Source: Thioalkalivibrio sp. K90mix
GTDB taxonomy: Bacteria > Pseudomonadota > Gammaproteobacteria > Ectothiorhodospirales > Ectothiorhodospiraceae
Direction of reading: 5' to 3'
Assembly (NCBI RefSeq): GCF_000025545.1
Contig: NC_013889.1
Location: forward strand, 1,171,501-1,235,500
DNA: 64,000 bases
The notes below the pieces were generated by a model. That model had not been told where the DNA came from, searched no databases, and was given only the letters and a program-made list of their open reading frames with translations. Shown in pieces: positions 16,161 to 24,994 of the stretch. Position numbers and translations under genes: made by a program. Every line of letters begins with the position of its first letter. Position 1 is the stretch's first letter.

Positions 16161-18296
16161 TCAGGCGAAGCCGGCCCGTCGTGCGCCCGCACCAGGCTTG
16201 ATGCGATGCTCGGCGACCAGGGCATTGGCAAGGGCCTGCAAGGTGAGGCCCGAGCTTGGCGTGCCCCGGAGCGATTGGCTTCGTACGACCGTCGCGAAAT
16301 CGCCGGGGGTGAGGCCATCAAGTCGGCGTACGACGGCGTGAGCGGTATCGAGCGCGGCACGATCGTCGGCATCGCTCGGTTGGAGTCGCGAGACCAGTTG
16401 GTCGAAGAGTTGCGCGCGTTGCTGGTGATCCAGTGGGCGCAATTCCAGCTTGTGGTCGAAGCGGCGCAGGGCGGCCGGGTCCAGGGCTTCGAGGCAGTTG
16501 GTGGCGCAGATGAGGATGCCGTCGAACGCCTCGATCTGGACCAGCAGTTCATTGGTTTGCGTCATCTCCCAGGTCTGGCGGGCCCGGGACCGAGCCGTGA
16601 GGAAGCTATCCGCCTCGTCGAGTAACAGAACGGCCCCTTCCTTTCGCGTTTCCCGAAAAGCCTGGGCCAGGTTCTTCTCGGTCACCCCCACGTATGGCGA
16701 GATCAGTTCCGAGGCGGTGCGCTTGCGCAGCGGACGGTCCGCGTGTTCGGCAAGATGATGAGCCAGCGCTGTCTTGCCGGTGCCTGGTGGGCCATACGCC
16801 AGCAGGGTGCCTTGCCCACCAGCGACCAGGTCCTGGACGACCGCCTCGACCGGCGTGTCGGTATTGAGATATTCGAGCCCGTAATCCAGTGCATCCAGCC
16901 CACGGGGCGTGATCATTGGTGGGCGCCCCTGAAGTTCTGCTTGCTGGTCAAGGTGATTGGCCATGATCGATTCCGGCGTATCGGGGCCATTACGTAGCAG
17001 CCGTGCCACCCGGGCGGCGCGGCTGATCTCGGCGGGGGTCAGGGCGTCTCTCCCGGCCGTGTAATCGAGCCAGGCCTCGGTCACGTCGAGATCTTCACAG
17101 GCGCGCGCCAGGAGTTCGCGTCGGACCGAGCGTGGTGGGTGCCCTACTTCAAGGGCGTAGTCGAAACGGCGCAGGTACGCTGGGTCCAGTTGATCCCAAT
17201 GGTTGGTGATCCAAATCGCCGGAACGGGATTTTCCTCCAGCATCTGGTTGGTCCAGGCCTTCCCGCGATTTTTCGAGCGATGGTGGCCGCCAAACTGCGC
17301 CGCGTCTGAACTGGCGTCGAACACATCCTCGATTTCGTCGAAGACGATCAAGGCATCCTTGGTACGGCGCAACAGGTACTGGCAGAGCTGGTAGGCGCGT
17401 TGCCGACGGTGCGGTTCCATGGGGCTACCGTCGTCATCTTCGTGGTTCACCTCCCGTGCGTGTAGCTCGGCTTCATGGGCGACGCGGCGTGCGATCTGCG
17501 TCTTCCCCGTGCCTGGGGGTCCATACAACAAGATGTTGACGCCCTGAACGCCATCCCCGGCCGCCTGCAGGAGCAGCGCCTTGACTCGTTCGATATCGGG
17601 TTCGAGGTGTGACAGGGCAAGTTGATTCTCCTCGGGAACGGGCGCGTCACGGAAGAACCCCGCGAAGATGCGGTCGGGGGAGTCCAACGTTCCGAGCAGT
17701 TGGGAGGCGAGGCTGTCCAGCAAATCGAACCCGAGATCGCGCCCGTTGGACGACGACACCCTGACAAGGCCAGAACGGACCAGGGTTTCGCTGTGTGAGA
17801 GGGCGTTCTGGATCTCCCCTGTGGTCCGGTTCAGGGCGAGCGCGACGATTTCTGCCGAGGCCAGGTCGCAGGATTCGCGAACTTCGGATAACAGCTTTTC
17901 AAAGCTGTAGTGGGACGCGTATAGGGTGAGAAACTCCAGGATTTCGCATTCGGTGTCGTTCAGGCCCAATGGTTCAGCAAGGATCCGGATGTTCCGCGCG
18001 ATCGCGCGGTCCTGGAACCGCGATTCATCGGCCTCGAATGCCTGAAGGCGTTCCTGAACGGCTTGCTCCAAGGCGAGATGGTCATCCTCGTCTTCTTCGT
18101 CGAGGTGTATGCCGATTCCCTTTAGTTCGCCTCTATTTGACAAGGAACCCAGATTGTCGCTCGCATCCCGCGGCAGGGCGGTTGCAAGGATTCGCAGGCT
18201 CCACAGCGTTCTCATGTTTCGTACGTCGTTCGAGGGGGATGGACGGCTGGATCGCATGCGGTGCCTGCGTAGGCGACGACGAAGGTTCAAGGGCAT
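16161..18296 (-). CDS. Double AAA+ ATPase
   Basis: This 711-residue protein has two AAA+ modules. Module 1 (about residues 235-430) has Walker A LLYGPPGTGKTQ, Walker B ALIVFDEIEDV and an YLRRFDYALE arginine-finger/sensor segment. Module 2 (about 485-650) has LAYGPPGTGKTA, VLLLDEADSFL and ALRRFDHKLELR. The ~230-residue N-terminal part is helical and acidic (LDEEDEDDH). The arrangement resembles Cdc48/VPS4-like ATPases found singly in bacteria; its substrate is unknown. ATG 18296 has an AGGAG site upstream. It may be co-transcribed with the downstream diguanylate cyclase. Confidence 0.85.
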   Translation of the reverse strand: MPLNLRRRLRRHRMRSSRPSPSNDVRNMRTLWSLRILATALPRDASDNLGSLSNRGELKGIGIHLDEEDEDDHLALEQAVQERLQAFEADESRFQDRAIARNIRILAEPLGLNDTECEILEFLTLYASHYSFEKLLSEVRESCDLASAEIVALALNRTTGEIQNALSHSETLVRSGLVRVSSSNGRDLGFDLLDSLASQLLGTLDSPDRIFAGFFRDAPVPEENQLALSHLEPDIERVKALLLQAAGDGVQGVNILLYGPPGTGKTQIARRVAHEAELHAREVNHEDDDGSPMEPHRRQRAYQLCQYLLRRTKDALIVFDEIEDVFDASSDAAQFGGHHRSKNRGKAWTNQMLEENPVPAIWITNHWDQLDPAYLRRFDYALEVGHPPRSVRRELLARACEDLDVTEAWLDYTAGRDALTPAEISRAARVARLLRNGPDTPESIMANHLDQQAELQGRPPMITPRGLDALDYGLEYLNTDTPVEAVVQDLVAGGQGTLLAYGPPGTGKTALAHHLAEHADRPLRKRTASELISPYVGVTEKNLAQAFRETRKEGAVLLLDEADSFLTARSRARQTWEMTQTNELLVQIEAFDGILICATNCLEALDPAALRRFDHKLELRPLDHQQRAQLFDQLVSRLQPSDADDRAALDTAHAVVRRLDGLTPGDFATVVRSQSLRGTPSSGLTLQALANALVAEHRIKPGAGARRAGFA

Positions 18297-18435
18297 GGAG
18301 CACTCCTGGATCTAGTGAGGCCCCAGCTTCATCCAGGAAGGCGACAGAGTTTGACGCATGACAGATTCGGAAGGACCGTCCTTGTCCCTCTAAAGGGACG
18401 GGCCTCGTACTCCTTGGCGAATGCGTGTTGCCCGA

Positions 18436-18624
18436 TCAGTCGCGGATCTCGTAGAGCAGTACGCCTCGAGTATCGCGGACCTGCTTCTGACCCAGGGCGC
18501 CTTCGGTGATGTAGCCCTTGCGGTTCCCGTCGGCGTCATAGATGGAGGGCTTCCCGAATCCGGCAGGCACCGTCGCGGCGCACCCTGCCAACAGGCATGC
18601 GATTCCGATCACGATCCATCTCAT
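18436..18624 (-). CDS. Small lipoprotein (62 aa)
   Basis: Start ATG 18624 is preferred over an upstream in-frame start because AGGAG lies 7 bp before it and the protein then begins with a proper lipoprotein signal, MRWIVIGIACLLAGC. The mature part is about 47 residues (KPSIYDADGNRKGYITEGAL, then QVRDTRGVLLYEI). The Asp-Gly repeats echo the lipoprotein at 12399. It is divergent from the WYL regulator at 18811. Confidence 0.65.
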   Translation of the reverse strand: MRWIVIGIACLLAGCAATVPAGFGKPSIYDADGNRKGYITEGALGQKQVRDTRGVLLYEIRD

Positions 18625-18810
18625 GGCGATCTCCTGATCCGGTGACGTTTTCATCAGTCTGGCACCTTTGTGCGACATGACCTGACGCCCCGATGCGATG
18701 TACTGGGAGGAAACGGCACGGCAGGGGTCCGGTTTGCCATGAGGGCGGCGTGGGATAAGGTGGCGGCAAATGCACCGGCATTTAACGGACCGGGCGACAG
18801 GAGAGAAGGG

Positions 18811-19842
18811 ATGCCGGAAGGGCAGGGAATGCGCGCCACGCTGCAGCGTCGGATGTTATTGCTAGGGATGATCCCGCGGCAGCCCCGTCGAGTGAGCGCA
18901 CCGGATCTTGTCGGACGCCTCCAGACACGCGGGCTCTCCACCACGCTGCGTACCATCGAACGGGATCTGGAGGCCCTGTCTGGGTTCCTTCCGCTGGGTC
19001 GGGATGAACGGGACCGCCCGTACGGCTGGTACTGGCTGTCCGAGGCGCCGTTGCAGGACGTGCCGGCGATGGACCCGGAAACGGCCCTGACCCTGCAGAT
19101 CCTGGACGCGCATTCCGCACAACTGCTACCGCCTTCGGCCCGGGCGCGACTCAAGCCGCAGGCTGCCCGCGCCCGGGAAGTCCTGGACTCCGCCGGCGAA
19201 GCCTCCGGTCTGAGCCTGTGGCCCGAGCGGGTTCGCATCCTTTCCAACGGTCCGCCGCTCACTCCGCCCGAGATGCCGGACGGCGTGTTCCTGGTCCTGC
19301 AGCAGGGCCTGCTGGAACGCCGCTGCCTCGATATCACCTACCGTTCCCGTTCGAAGGGGCAGGTTAAAGACCACCGGATCCATCCGCTGGCACTCGTGTT
19401 CCGCGAGCCGGTTACCTACTTGCTGGCCACGATGGAACCGCATCAGGATGTCGTGCATCTGGCGGCCCACCGTATCGAGGCCGCGGCCCTGACCGATCAG
19501 CCCGCCCGCGATCCCGAGGGCGGATTCGACCTCGACCAGATCATCCGCAACGGCGCCTTCGACTATCCCGAGGGTGATGCCATCCCCCTGGAACTCCGGG
19601 TAAATGCGGACCTTGCCTACCACCTCCACGAGGCCCGCCTGGCGGAAGACCAGGTCATTGAGCGGGGTCCCGACGGCACCTCGCGTGTGACGGCTACCGT
19701 GCGCGACACCGCCCGGCTCAAGTGGTGGCTCTTGGGTCTGGGGGCGGGCGTCGAGGTCCTTGGACCCCAGGCACTGCGCGACGCCATTGCCCAGGAATTG
19801 GAATCCGCCCGTCTGGCCTACCGCACGAAAGATCCCGCATGA
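18811..19842 (+). CDS. WYL-domain transcriptional regulator
   Basis: Start ATG 18811 follows a GGAGAGAAGG ribosome site; the frame is open upstream but lacks protein-like sequence. The 343-residue protein has an N-terminal winged helix (RRVSAPDLVGRLQTRGLSTT, then LRTIERDLEAL) and a central WYL domain (about 165-250: LDITYRSRSKGQVKDHRIHP, LVFREPVTYLLATME) that senses ligands or nucleic acids. A C-terminal WCX extension follows. WYL regulators often control defence loci, and BrxR of BREX is one. This gene is about 4.9 kb upstream of brxA with other genes between, so a BREX link is only a possibility. It overlaps the next gene by 4 bp. Confidence 0.88.
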   Translation: MPEGQGMRATLQRRMLLLGMIPRQPRRVSAPDLVGRLQTRGLSTTLRTIERDLEALSGFLPLGRDERDRPYGWYWLSEAPLQDVPAMDPETALTLQILDAHSAQLLPPSARARLKPQAARAREVLDSAGEASGLSLWPERVRILSNGPPLTPPEMPDGVFLVLQQGLLERRCLDITYRSRSKGQVKDHRIHPLALVFREPVTYLLATMEPHQDVVHLAAHRIEAAALTDQPARDPEGGFDLDQIIRNGAFDYPEGDAIPLELRVNADLAYHLHEARLAEDQVIERGPDGTSRVTATVRDTARLKWWLLGLGAGVEVLGPQALRDAIAQELESARLAYRTKDPA

Positions 19843-20447
19843 AAGCCTTCCGTGCCTTGCGCAACGGTTGGGCGTGCTTATCCGGTCGCAGGCGCCAGGC
19901 AACGCGCGAGGACATCCGCGCATGGACCGTGGGCAATCTGTTGCTGGAGCTTCCGCGGTGCACCCGCCGTGTTCGGCTTCTGTCACCCCAGCAGGGGCAG
20001 TCAGGTGTCGGCTGTGAATGGATTGTTTCCGCCCGCGACCTGGAGCACTGGCTGGAAGAACGTGACCCACCTGTGGTCGCGGCAAGACCGGACGGGCCTC
20101 GTCGGGCCTTTCGGTTATGGCTGCAGGCCGCGGACGATCGTGTCGATGCCATCACCGATCTCCCGGACGCGTTCCGGTCCGAACTGCGCGGCCGGTTCAC
20201 GCGAATGGTTTCGGCGATCGCGGGAGAACTTCGCTGTGTGCAATGCGATGACGTCGTGACGTGCCTGGAAGAGGTGTGCGGCGACAAAACCCACGACGGG
20301 GCCTTCATCGTCTGGACGACGCAGACCCGATGTGTGCGAGGGCATGACCTGTTCAGCGAGGCGCACGCGACCGAGCTTTATTTCGGGGGACGGGCGAGTC
20401 GCGACTCGGCCTCTCCATCAAGTCGCAGGCAACAGGCTAGGGCCTGA
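19839..20447 (+). CDS. WYL-coupled hypothetical protein (202 aa)
   Basis: ATG 19839 overlaps the WYL regulator's stop (ATGA), so the two are co-translated. The N-terminal half is basic (MKAFRALRNGWACLSGRRRQ). The C-terminal half contains CVQCDDVVTCLEEVCG and a later Cys-His stretch (TRCVRGHDLF) that could bind a metal. I do not recognise the family. Tight coupling suggests it works with the regulator, for example as a ligand sensor or effector. Confidence 0.55.
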   Translation: MKAFRALRNGWACLSGRRRQATREDIRAWTVGNLLLELPRCTRRVRLLSPQQGQSGVGCEWIVSARDLEHWLEERDPPVVAARPDGPRRAFRLWLQAADDRVDAITDLPDAFRSELRGRFTRMVSAIAGELRCVQCDDVVTCLEEVCGDKTHDGAFIVWTTQTRCVRGHDLFSEAHATELYFGGRASRDSASPSSRRQQARA

Positions 20448-20467
20448 ACGAAACAGGGGAAGAGATA

Positions 20468-21169
20468 GTGATCAGCGGAAAACTGGCAGGGCTGATGTTG
20501 GGCGGCATGTTCCTGGTCGGGTGCACCACGACGCCAGTCAGCCTGGATCCTGCCCAGAGCAGTGACATGGTTGGCGTCGGTTCGGCGAATGTCGAGATGG
20601 GTTCCGTTACGGACAGCCGACAACACGGCTCGAACTGGCTGGGGGCCATTCGGGGTGGCTTCGGGAATCCACTGAAAACGCTCGAGACCGAGGAGCCGGT
20701 ATCCGAGGTGGTCCGCGGACAGTTCATCACGGGGCTGGAACAGCGCGGCATGCTGGCGCAGGAAGGAGAGGGGGATTTCATCCTGGAGGTCGATATCGAG
20801 CAACTGGATTCGAATCAGATGATGCGCCGAGAGGCGCATTCGAGACTGGATGTCACCCTGGTCGAACGTGAATCTCGCCAGATCGCGTACGAGAATTCCG
20901 TTCGGTCAAGCAACGTCGAGGGGGGTGCAGGCGGCGGCATCTTCGCGTCGATCGAGAAACTGGAAGAACTCCTGACGCGGACCCTGTGGGAGACGATCGA
21001 CGAGGCCCTGGACGACGAGCACCTGCACCGGGCCATCGCCGAAGGGCCCACGGAAACCCAATCCTCAAGCGAGTTGGAGGCGGATATCGAAGCACTTCGC
21101 CGCCTGCGCGATCGCGGCGTGTTGTCCGAAGACGAATACCGTGAGCGGGTACTTCAGTTGATAGAGTGA
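20468..21169 (+). CDS. Lipoprotein with C-terminal SHOCT domain
   Basis: GTG 20468 is the chosen start (AGGGGAAGAG ribosome site upstream). The 233-residue protein has a lipoprotein signal with lipobox Cys19 (LMLGGMFLVGC). A YajG-like body follows, and the last 30 residues form a SHOCT motif (DIEALRRLRDRGVLSEDEYR), a short oligomerisation helix pair common at protein C-termini. It should sit in the periplasm, anchored to a membrane. Function unknown. Confidence 0.7.
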   Translation: MISGKLAGLMLGGMFLVGCTTTPVSLDPAQSSDMVGVGSANVEMGSVTDSRQHGSNWLGAIRGGFGNPLKTLETEEPVSEVVRGQFITGLEQRGMLAQEGEGDFILEVDIEQLDSNQMMRREAHSRLDVTLVERESRQIAYENSVRSSNVEGGAGGGIFASIEKLEELLTRTLWETIDEALDDEHLHRAIAEGPTETQSSSELEADIEALRRLRDRGVLSEDEYRERVLQLIE

Positions 21170-21444
21170 TGGGGCTTTGCAAACCTTCCGGGTTCGGGTT
21201 CGCACGACCACGAACGTTTTCCGCCTCTGAACGAGGCCATCAAACAGAAACTGCCTACGGCGGGCAACCGTATCGAGAGCGTCGTTTGACTCGGCCATCA
21301 GGAAATTCACGTGCCCATGGCTTCAGGCCACCGCTTCACCCATTACGCATGTTCTGTATATTGAGGTTTCTAAAGGAATGCACGTGGCGTTGGCAATGAG
21401 TTTAAGAAGACGCATCTCTGATACCGTAAGGAAGGGTTTATAAT

Positions 21445-21891
21445 ATGATAAAAAAGATTTCCTATTGGATCATTCTCATTCTGGCGGCTTCCCTTGTTTT
21501 CGGCTTCCTCTTAGAAGTCGTCAACCGGGGAACGGCGTCCGCTTCATCCATATATGATGAGTTTTATCCGGTAATCGAGCAGATCAATCGATCGGTGCCG
21601 ATCGTTACTGAACCCGGCGTACGTCTGGATGGAGCCTCTATCGACCCATCCATTGGGATCACGTATCGATACACGCTCACGGGGCTGGACGGTGGTCAGG
21701 TAGAGAATCCTCAGGGCACTCGGCAGACGATGCGAGAATACAGCATCCGCGAAAGCTGCGGTCACCCCGATATTGCGCCAGCCCTGCGAGCCGGCGTGAC
21801 CTTCATTCATACCTATAGAGATTCGAAAGGCCGACGATTTACCTCCATTACGGTGGACCAAAACGCATGCCGCCGTGCCGGGATTATGTGA
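21445..21891 (+). CDS. Membrane-anchored small hypothetical protein (148 aa)
   Basis: An N-terminal helix (ISYWIILILAASLVFGFLLE) anchors a ~115-residue domain expected in the periplasm. The domain has SIRESCGHPDIAPALRAG and a late Cys (DQNACRRAG), so one disulfide is possible. The DNA is more AT-rich than the neighbours. The upstream 275 bp (21170-21444) hold no convincing gene. I do not recognise a family. Confidence 0.55.
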   Translation: MIKKISYWIILILAASLVFGFLLEVVNRGTASASSIYDEFYPVIEQINRSVPIVTEPGVRLDGASIDPSIGITYRYTLTGLDGGQVENPQGTRQTMREYSIRESCGHPDIAPALRAGVTFIHTYRDSKGRRFTSITVDQNACRRAGIM

Positions 21892-22395
21892 CTTCCTGCG
21901 TGTTAACGCCCCTGCGGGTGCGACGCTCGGTGGCGGCGATACGCCGCCCGGGATTGTGGTGGATCGGAATTAATAATCTCGGATCTGGTTGACCGGCAAT
22001 GTTCTGTTCTCAATGGGGGCAATAAAACAATGATACCGCCACCTTTTGCTTCGCCTGCGGAACACCGTTCCAGTCATGGTTGCTGTTGCTTCGTCAAAGT
22101 CGCCACCGGCGACATCTCAGCAGACGCAGGTGGCTGAGCGGGTTTTGCCGCGAGAGTCTTCGGCTCCGTGACCAACATGGGAAATCACCACGGAGTCCGG
22201 ACAGCCGTGAATACGGAGGCGCTTCGCCAGGGTAGGACAGGATTGAAGGTGCGGGTCCGCGAGTTGGAGGACCAGCGAGATCGCTACTGGTGTGTCGTGA
22301 CTGATACGGTAGGCTCGTCGGCGCAAGGGTGAATAACAAGGAACCGGGTACGAACCCCGGTCCGCTGGGCTGGATAGGGTTGGGGGAGAAGTTGC
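21892..22395. other. Gap with no convincing gene
   Basis: There is no supported gene in this 504-bp stretch between the small membrane protein and the coiled-coil gene. The last ~100 bp may hold the promoter for the coiled-coil gene and possibly the first BREX operon. No repeat stands out. Confidence 0.4.
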
Positions 22396-23601
22396 GTGCG
22401 TAATTGGAAAGGGGTTTTGGCGGCACTGGCGTTTCCGGTCGCAGGGGCGTTGGCTATAGCGCCTGCGTTGGCGGACGGGCCGGTGCCGGAGAACGACGAC
22501 GCAGTCGAGGAGCGCGAGGCGCCCACCTTCGACCAGGGCAAGGTGTTCCAGTTGCTGGGTGATGCGGCTGGCTACTTCGACGACATCGCGTCGTTGCCGG
22601 AAAGCCGCTGGTTCGGGCGCGACCAGGAAGGCACAAAGCGGAACATTGATGGCCTGATCGATGACGCTCTTGAGGTGATGGACGTCCCCGAGATCGTCGG
22701 TATGCGGGAAGACTACCGTCGCCTCGAATCCCGAATCGCCTCCGAGCAGAACCGGATCGCCGAACTCCGTGAGCGACGCATGTTTGCCCCGGATACCGAT
22801 GCCAGTACGTTGTCTCGCTTCACCCCGACCGACACGTTGCGGTCCATGACAGCGAGCACGCGAGGTGACTACGATCGGCTGATCGAGGCCCGCGAAGCCA
22901 ATATTGAGGCTTACGAGGAGGAGCTCGAAGGCCTCAAGCATGGCATGTCCGACTCCCTTGCGGCCATTGGTCTCGAGATGCCCCCGGATCAGCTCGAGCT
23001 GTGGCTCAGCTCGGCGATTGGTGATGACGTCGTGTCCATGGGCGTCGTGTTCCGCAGTATTCGCACCATCACCCAGCGCCTTGAAGAGTTGACACGTGAG
23101 AGCGTCGAGAACCTCGCCGTCGCCAGTCGCTACTACGGCATGGTCGTCATGCTGCACCGCTTGGTGGTGTCCATGCAGGAGGGCTTCGTTGAGAAAGTGG
23201 ACGAGGAAATTCTCCCTCACCTGCAGGCGTACCGTGACGAGGCGGACGAGATCATTGATGAATCGCGCGAACTCATACGTAGCGGAGGCAACCGGATCGG
23301 GCTCGAAAGCAATATCGCGGCTAATGAGCTGACCAAGCGAGCCATTGATCTCTACCTGCGCATCGTGACCAGTCAACGTGAGAAGGTCGCCGAGGCCCTG
23401 GAGATCAGCGAACGCGAGCACCAGGTCGCCATCAATACCTATCGGACCGTTCGTCTTAGCTCGAACGTTGCAGATCTCATCCGCGACGGCCTGGGCACCT
23501 TTGAAGCGCTGTCCGACCTGCAGGTGCCGGAAACGGCTGAGTTCCAGAACGAGGAGATCCGGAAGGAATTCCGCCTGTTGACTGAGCGTTTGAGCGATTG
23601 A
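22396..23601 (+). CDS. Secreted coiled-coil protein upstream of brxA
   Basis: The GTG start has a GGGGGAGAAG site upstream. The 401-residue product has a Sec signal peptide (VLAALAFPVAGALAIAPALA then DG), so it should act in the periplasm. The rest is acidic and almost all helical, with several coiled-coil stretches (YRRLESRIASEQNRIAELRE; DRLIEAREANIEAYEEELEG; VTSQREKVAEALEISERE). No enzymatic motif is visible. It ends 61 bp before brxA on the same strand and could share its transcript. No periplasmic partner is part of the standard BREX set, so it may be unrelated host cargo. Confidence 0.6.
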   Translation: MRNWKGVLAALAFPVAGALAIAPALADGPVPENDDAVEEREAPTFDQGKVFQLLGDAAGYFDDIASLPESRWFGRDQEGTKRNIDGLIDDALEVMDVPEIVGMREDYRRLESRIASEQNRIAELRERRMFAPDTDASTLSRFTPTDTLRSMTASTRGDYDRLIEAREANIEAYEEELEGLKHGMSDSLAAIGLEMPPDQLELWLSSAIGDDVVSMGVVFRSIRTITQRLEELTRESVENLAVASRYYGMVVMLHRLVVSMQEGFVEKVDEEILPHLQAYRDEADEIIDESRELIRSGGNRIGLESNIAANELTKRAIDLYLRIVTSQREKVAEALEISEREHQVAINTYRTVRLSSNVADLIRDGLGTFEALSDLQVPETAEFQNEEIRKEFRLLTERLSD

Positions 23602-23662
23602 TCGATGCGACTTCACATAGTGATAGCTGCGTCCCGAGCTGGGTGAACGGAAGGTATTCCAC

Positions 23663-24442
23663 TTGAAGATTGAGACGAGTGGCTTCAAGGGGGCGCAGCG
23701 TGGGGGTGCACATACTGCCCGTACGATGATGCTGGCCGAGTTGAGCGAGCTGCTGGATTATTGTGGCGAGAGCGCGGTCGCGCCAGCGGATTTCCGACAA
23801 GCGATCGAGGAGAACAACTGCCTCGGTAAGCGCTCGGCGAAATCGAGGACGCTGACGTATCGCCATCTGGTGGATCTCTACGGTTTAAGCGACGCACAGC
23901 TCGTCTTTCGTGGGCTGCGCTATTTCTGGAACAAGGACCCGGACGGTCGCCCGCTCATGGCGCTCTGCGCCGCGCTGGCCCGCGACAGGATTCTGGCGGA
24001 CGTCGCCCCGCGTATCTGGGCAGCAGAGCCCGGTGCGCTCGTTACCAGGGAGTGGGTTGAAGAGCAGATCGAAGTGCTGGACCCTGGACGTTTCAGCCCG
24101 GCTACTCGGAAATCCGTGGCACAGAACATCAATGCGACGCTGACGCAGTCCGGCCACCTTCGGGGTCGGATGAAGAAGTATCGCGTCACGGCACAGCCGA
24201 CGTCTGGCGCTGTCGCTTACGCGTTGTTGCTTAGCCGGGCCTCTGGGGCGCTTGGCCCGGCCCTGTTCCAAACGCTTTACGCCAAGGCTATGGACTGCGT
24301 GATCGAAGATGCCATCGTGTTGGCCGAGGGTGCCAGCCGGAGGGGCTGGATGCGCTTCAAACGGCTCGGGGAGGTCATGGAAGTGGCCTTCCCGGATATC
24401 GCCAACGCCACCGACCTGGAGCGGTTGCATGAGCAAGATTAG
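23663..24442 (+). CDS. brxA: BREX protein BrxA (DUF1819)
   Basis: This is the first gene of a type 1 BREX locus, which blocks phage replication and methylates host DNA. The product (259 aa) is BrxA-like by position and by its helical DUF1819-type sequence (HTARTMMLAELSELLDYCG; FRQAIEENNCLGKRSAKSRT; LVFRGLRYFWNKDP). BrxA is a small DNA-binding helical protein. The start is TTG 23663 with GGAAGG about 9 bp upstream. Its 3' end overlaps brxB by 14 bp. Confidence 0.8.
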   Translation: MKIETSGFKGAQRGGAHTARTMMLAELSELLDYCGESAVAPADFRQAIEENNCLGKRSAKSRTLTYRHLVDLYGLSDAQLVFRGLRYFWNKDPDGRPLMALCAALARDRILADVAPRIWAAEPGALVTREWVEEQIEVLDPGRFSPATRKSVAQNINATLTQSGHLRGRMKKYRVTAQPTSGAVAYALLLSRASGALGPALFQTLYAKAMDCVIEDAIVLAEGASRRGWMRFKRLGEVMEVAFPDIANATDLERLHEQD

Positions 24443-24980
24443 GCAGCTCCTGCAGAACTACGGCGACCATATCGCGGTCCCCTGGCGCGAGGACGCTGCG
24501 CCCGCCCAGCGCGTCATCTTCTGCGTCTACCGCGAAACCGATGAACGTACCCTTCGAGCCAAGGTTGACGAGTTCGACCTGGTCACGCGCGAAGCCGGTT
24601 ACGATTGGCGCCACTTCGATCTCACCGATACCTTCGCATGCTGGTTGTCAGGCCAGCGTTACGCGAAGAAGTACTTCGCCCAGCCTGAACTCCTGGCCAA
24701 CCTGTTGCCGCGCTACCTGGATTACCTCGGCGAGTGCTTTGAACGCTTTGTCGCCGAACAGGGGGCCCACACCCGCAGCGTCGTGGCGGTGTCTGGTGTG
24801 GGTTCGCTCTTTGGCCTGGTGAAGGTGAAGGATGTCGTGGACCGCTTTGCGCCCCTGGTGAACGGGCGGCTGCTCGTGTTCTTTCCGGGCAGCTTCGAGA
24901 ACAACAACTACCGTCTGTTGGATGGCTATGATGGCTGGAATTATCTCGCCATCCCGATCACGGCTGACAAGACGCATTAA
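24429..24980 (+). CDS. brxB: BREX protein BrxB (DUF1788)
   Basis: ATG 24429, inside the end of brxA, gives a 183-residue protein of normal BrxB length. DUF1788-type sequence is visible: VPWREDAAPAQRVIFCVY near the start, SGVGSLFGLVKVKDVVDRFA in the middle, and RLLVFFPGSFENNNYRLLDG near the end. BrxB's biochemical role is not established, but it is required in type 1 BREX. brxC follows after 14 bp with GGAAAGGA as its ribosome site. Confidence 0.88.
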   Translation: MSKIRQLLQNYGDHIAVPWREDAAPAQRVIFCVYRETDERTLRAKVDEFDLVTREAGYDWRHFDLTDTFACWLSGQRYAKKYFAQPELLANLLPRYLDYLGECFERFVAEQGAHTRSVVAVSGVGSLFGLVKVKDVVDRFAPLVNGRLLVFFPGSFENNNYRLLDGYDGWNYLAIPITADKTH

Positions 24981-24994
24981 GGAAAGGATTCAGC

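Noticed and set aside
18811-19842. Calling the WYL regulator BrxR
   Set aside because: Four other genes lie between it and brxA, and a wHTH protein with its own operator already sits inside the BREX locus; sequence alone cannot assign the role.
21170-21300. Coding-like 36-codon stretch after the SHOCT lipoprotein, ending before 21300
   Set aside because: It reads smoothly in one frame but has no start or family resemblance; it could be the tail of a lost gene, and the evidence is too thin.
22117-23688. 523-codon minus-strand frame opposite the coiled-coil gene
   Set aside because: The plus strand has a signal peptide, a ribosome site and a regular coiled-coil heptad pattern; the antisense product does not look like a protein family.
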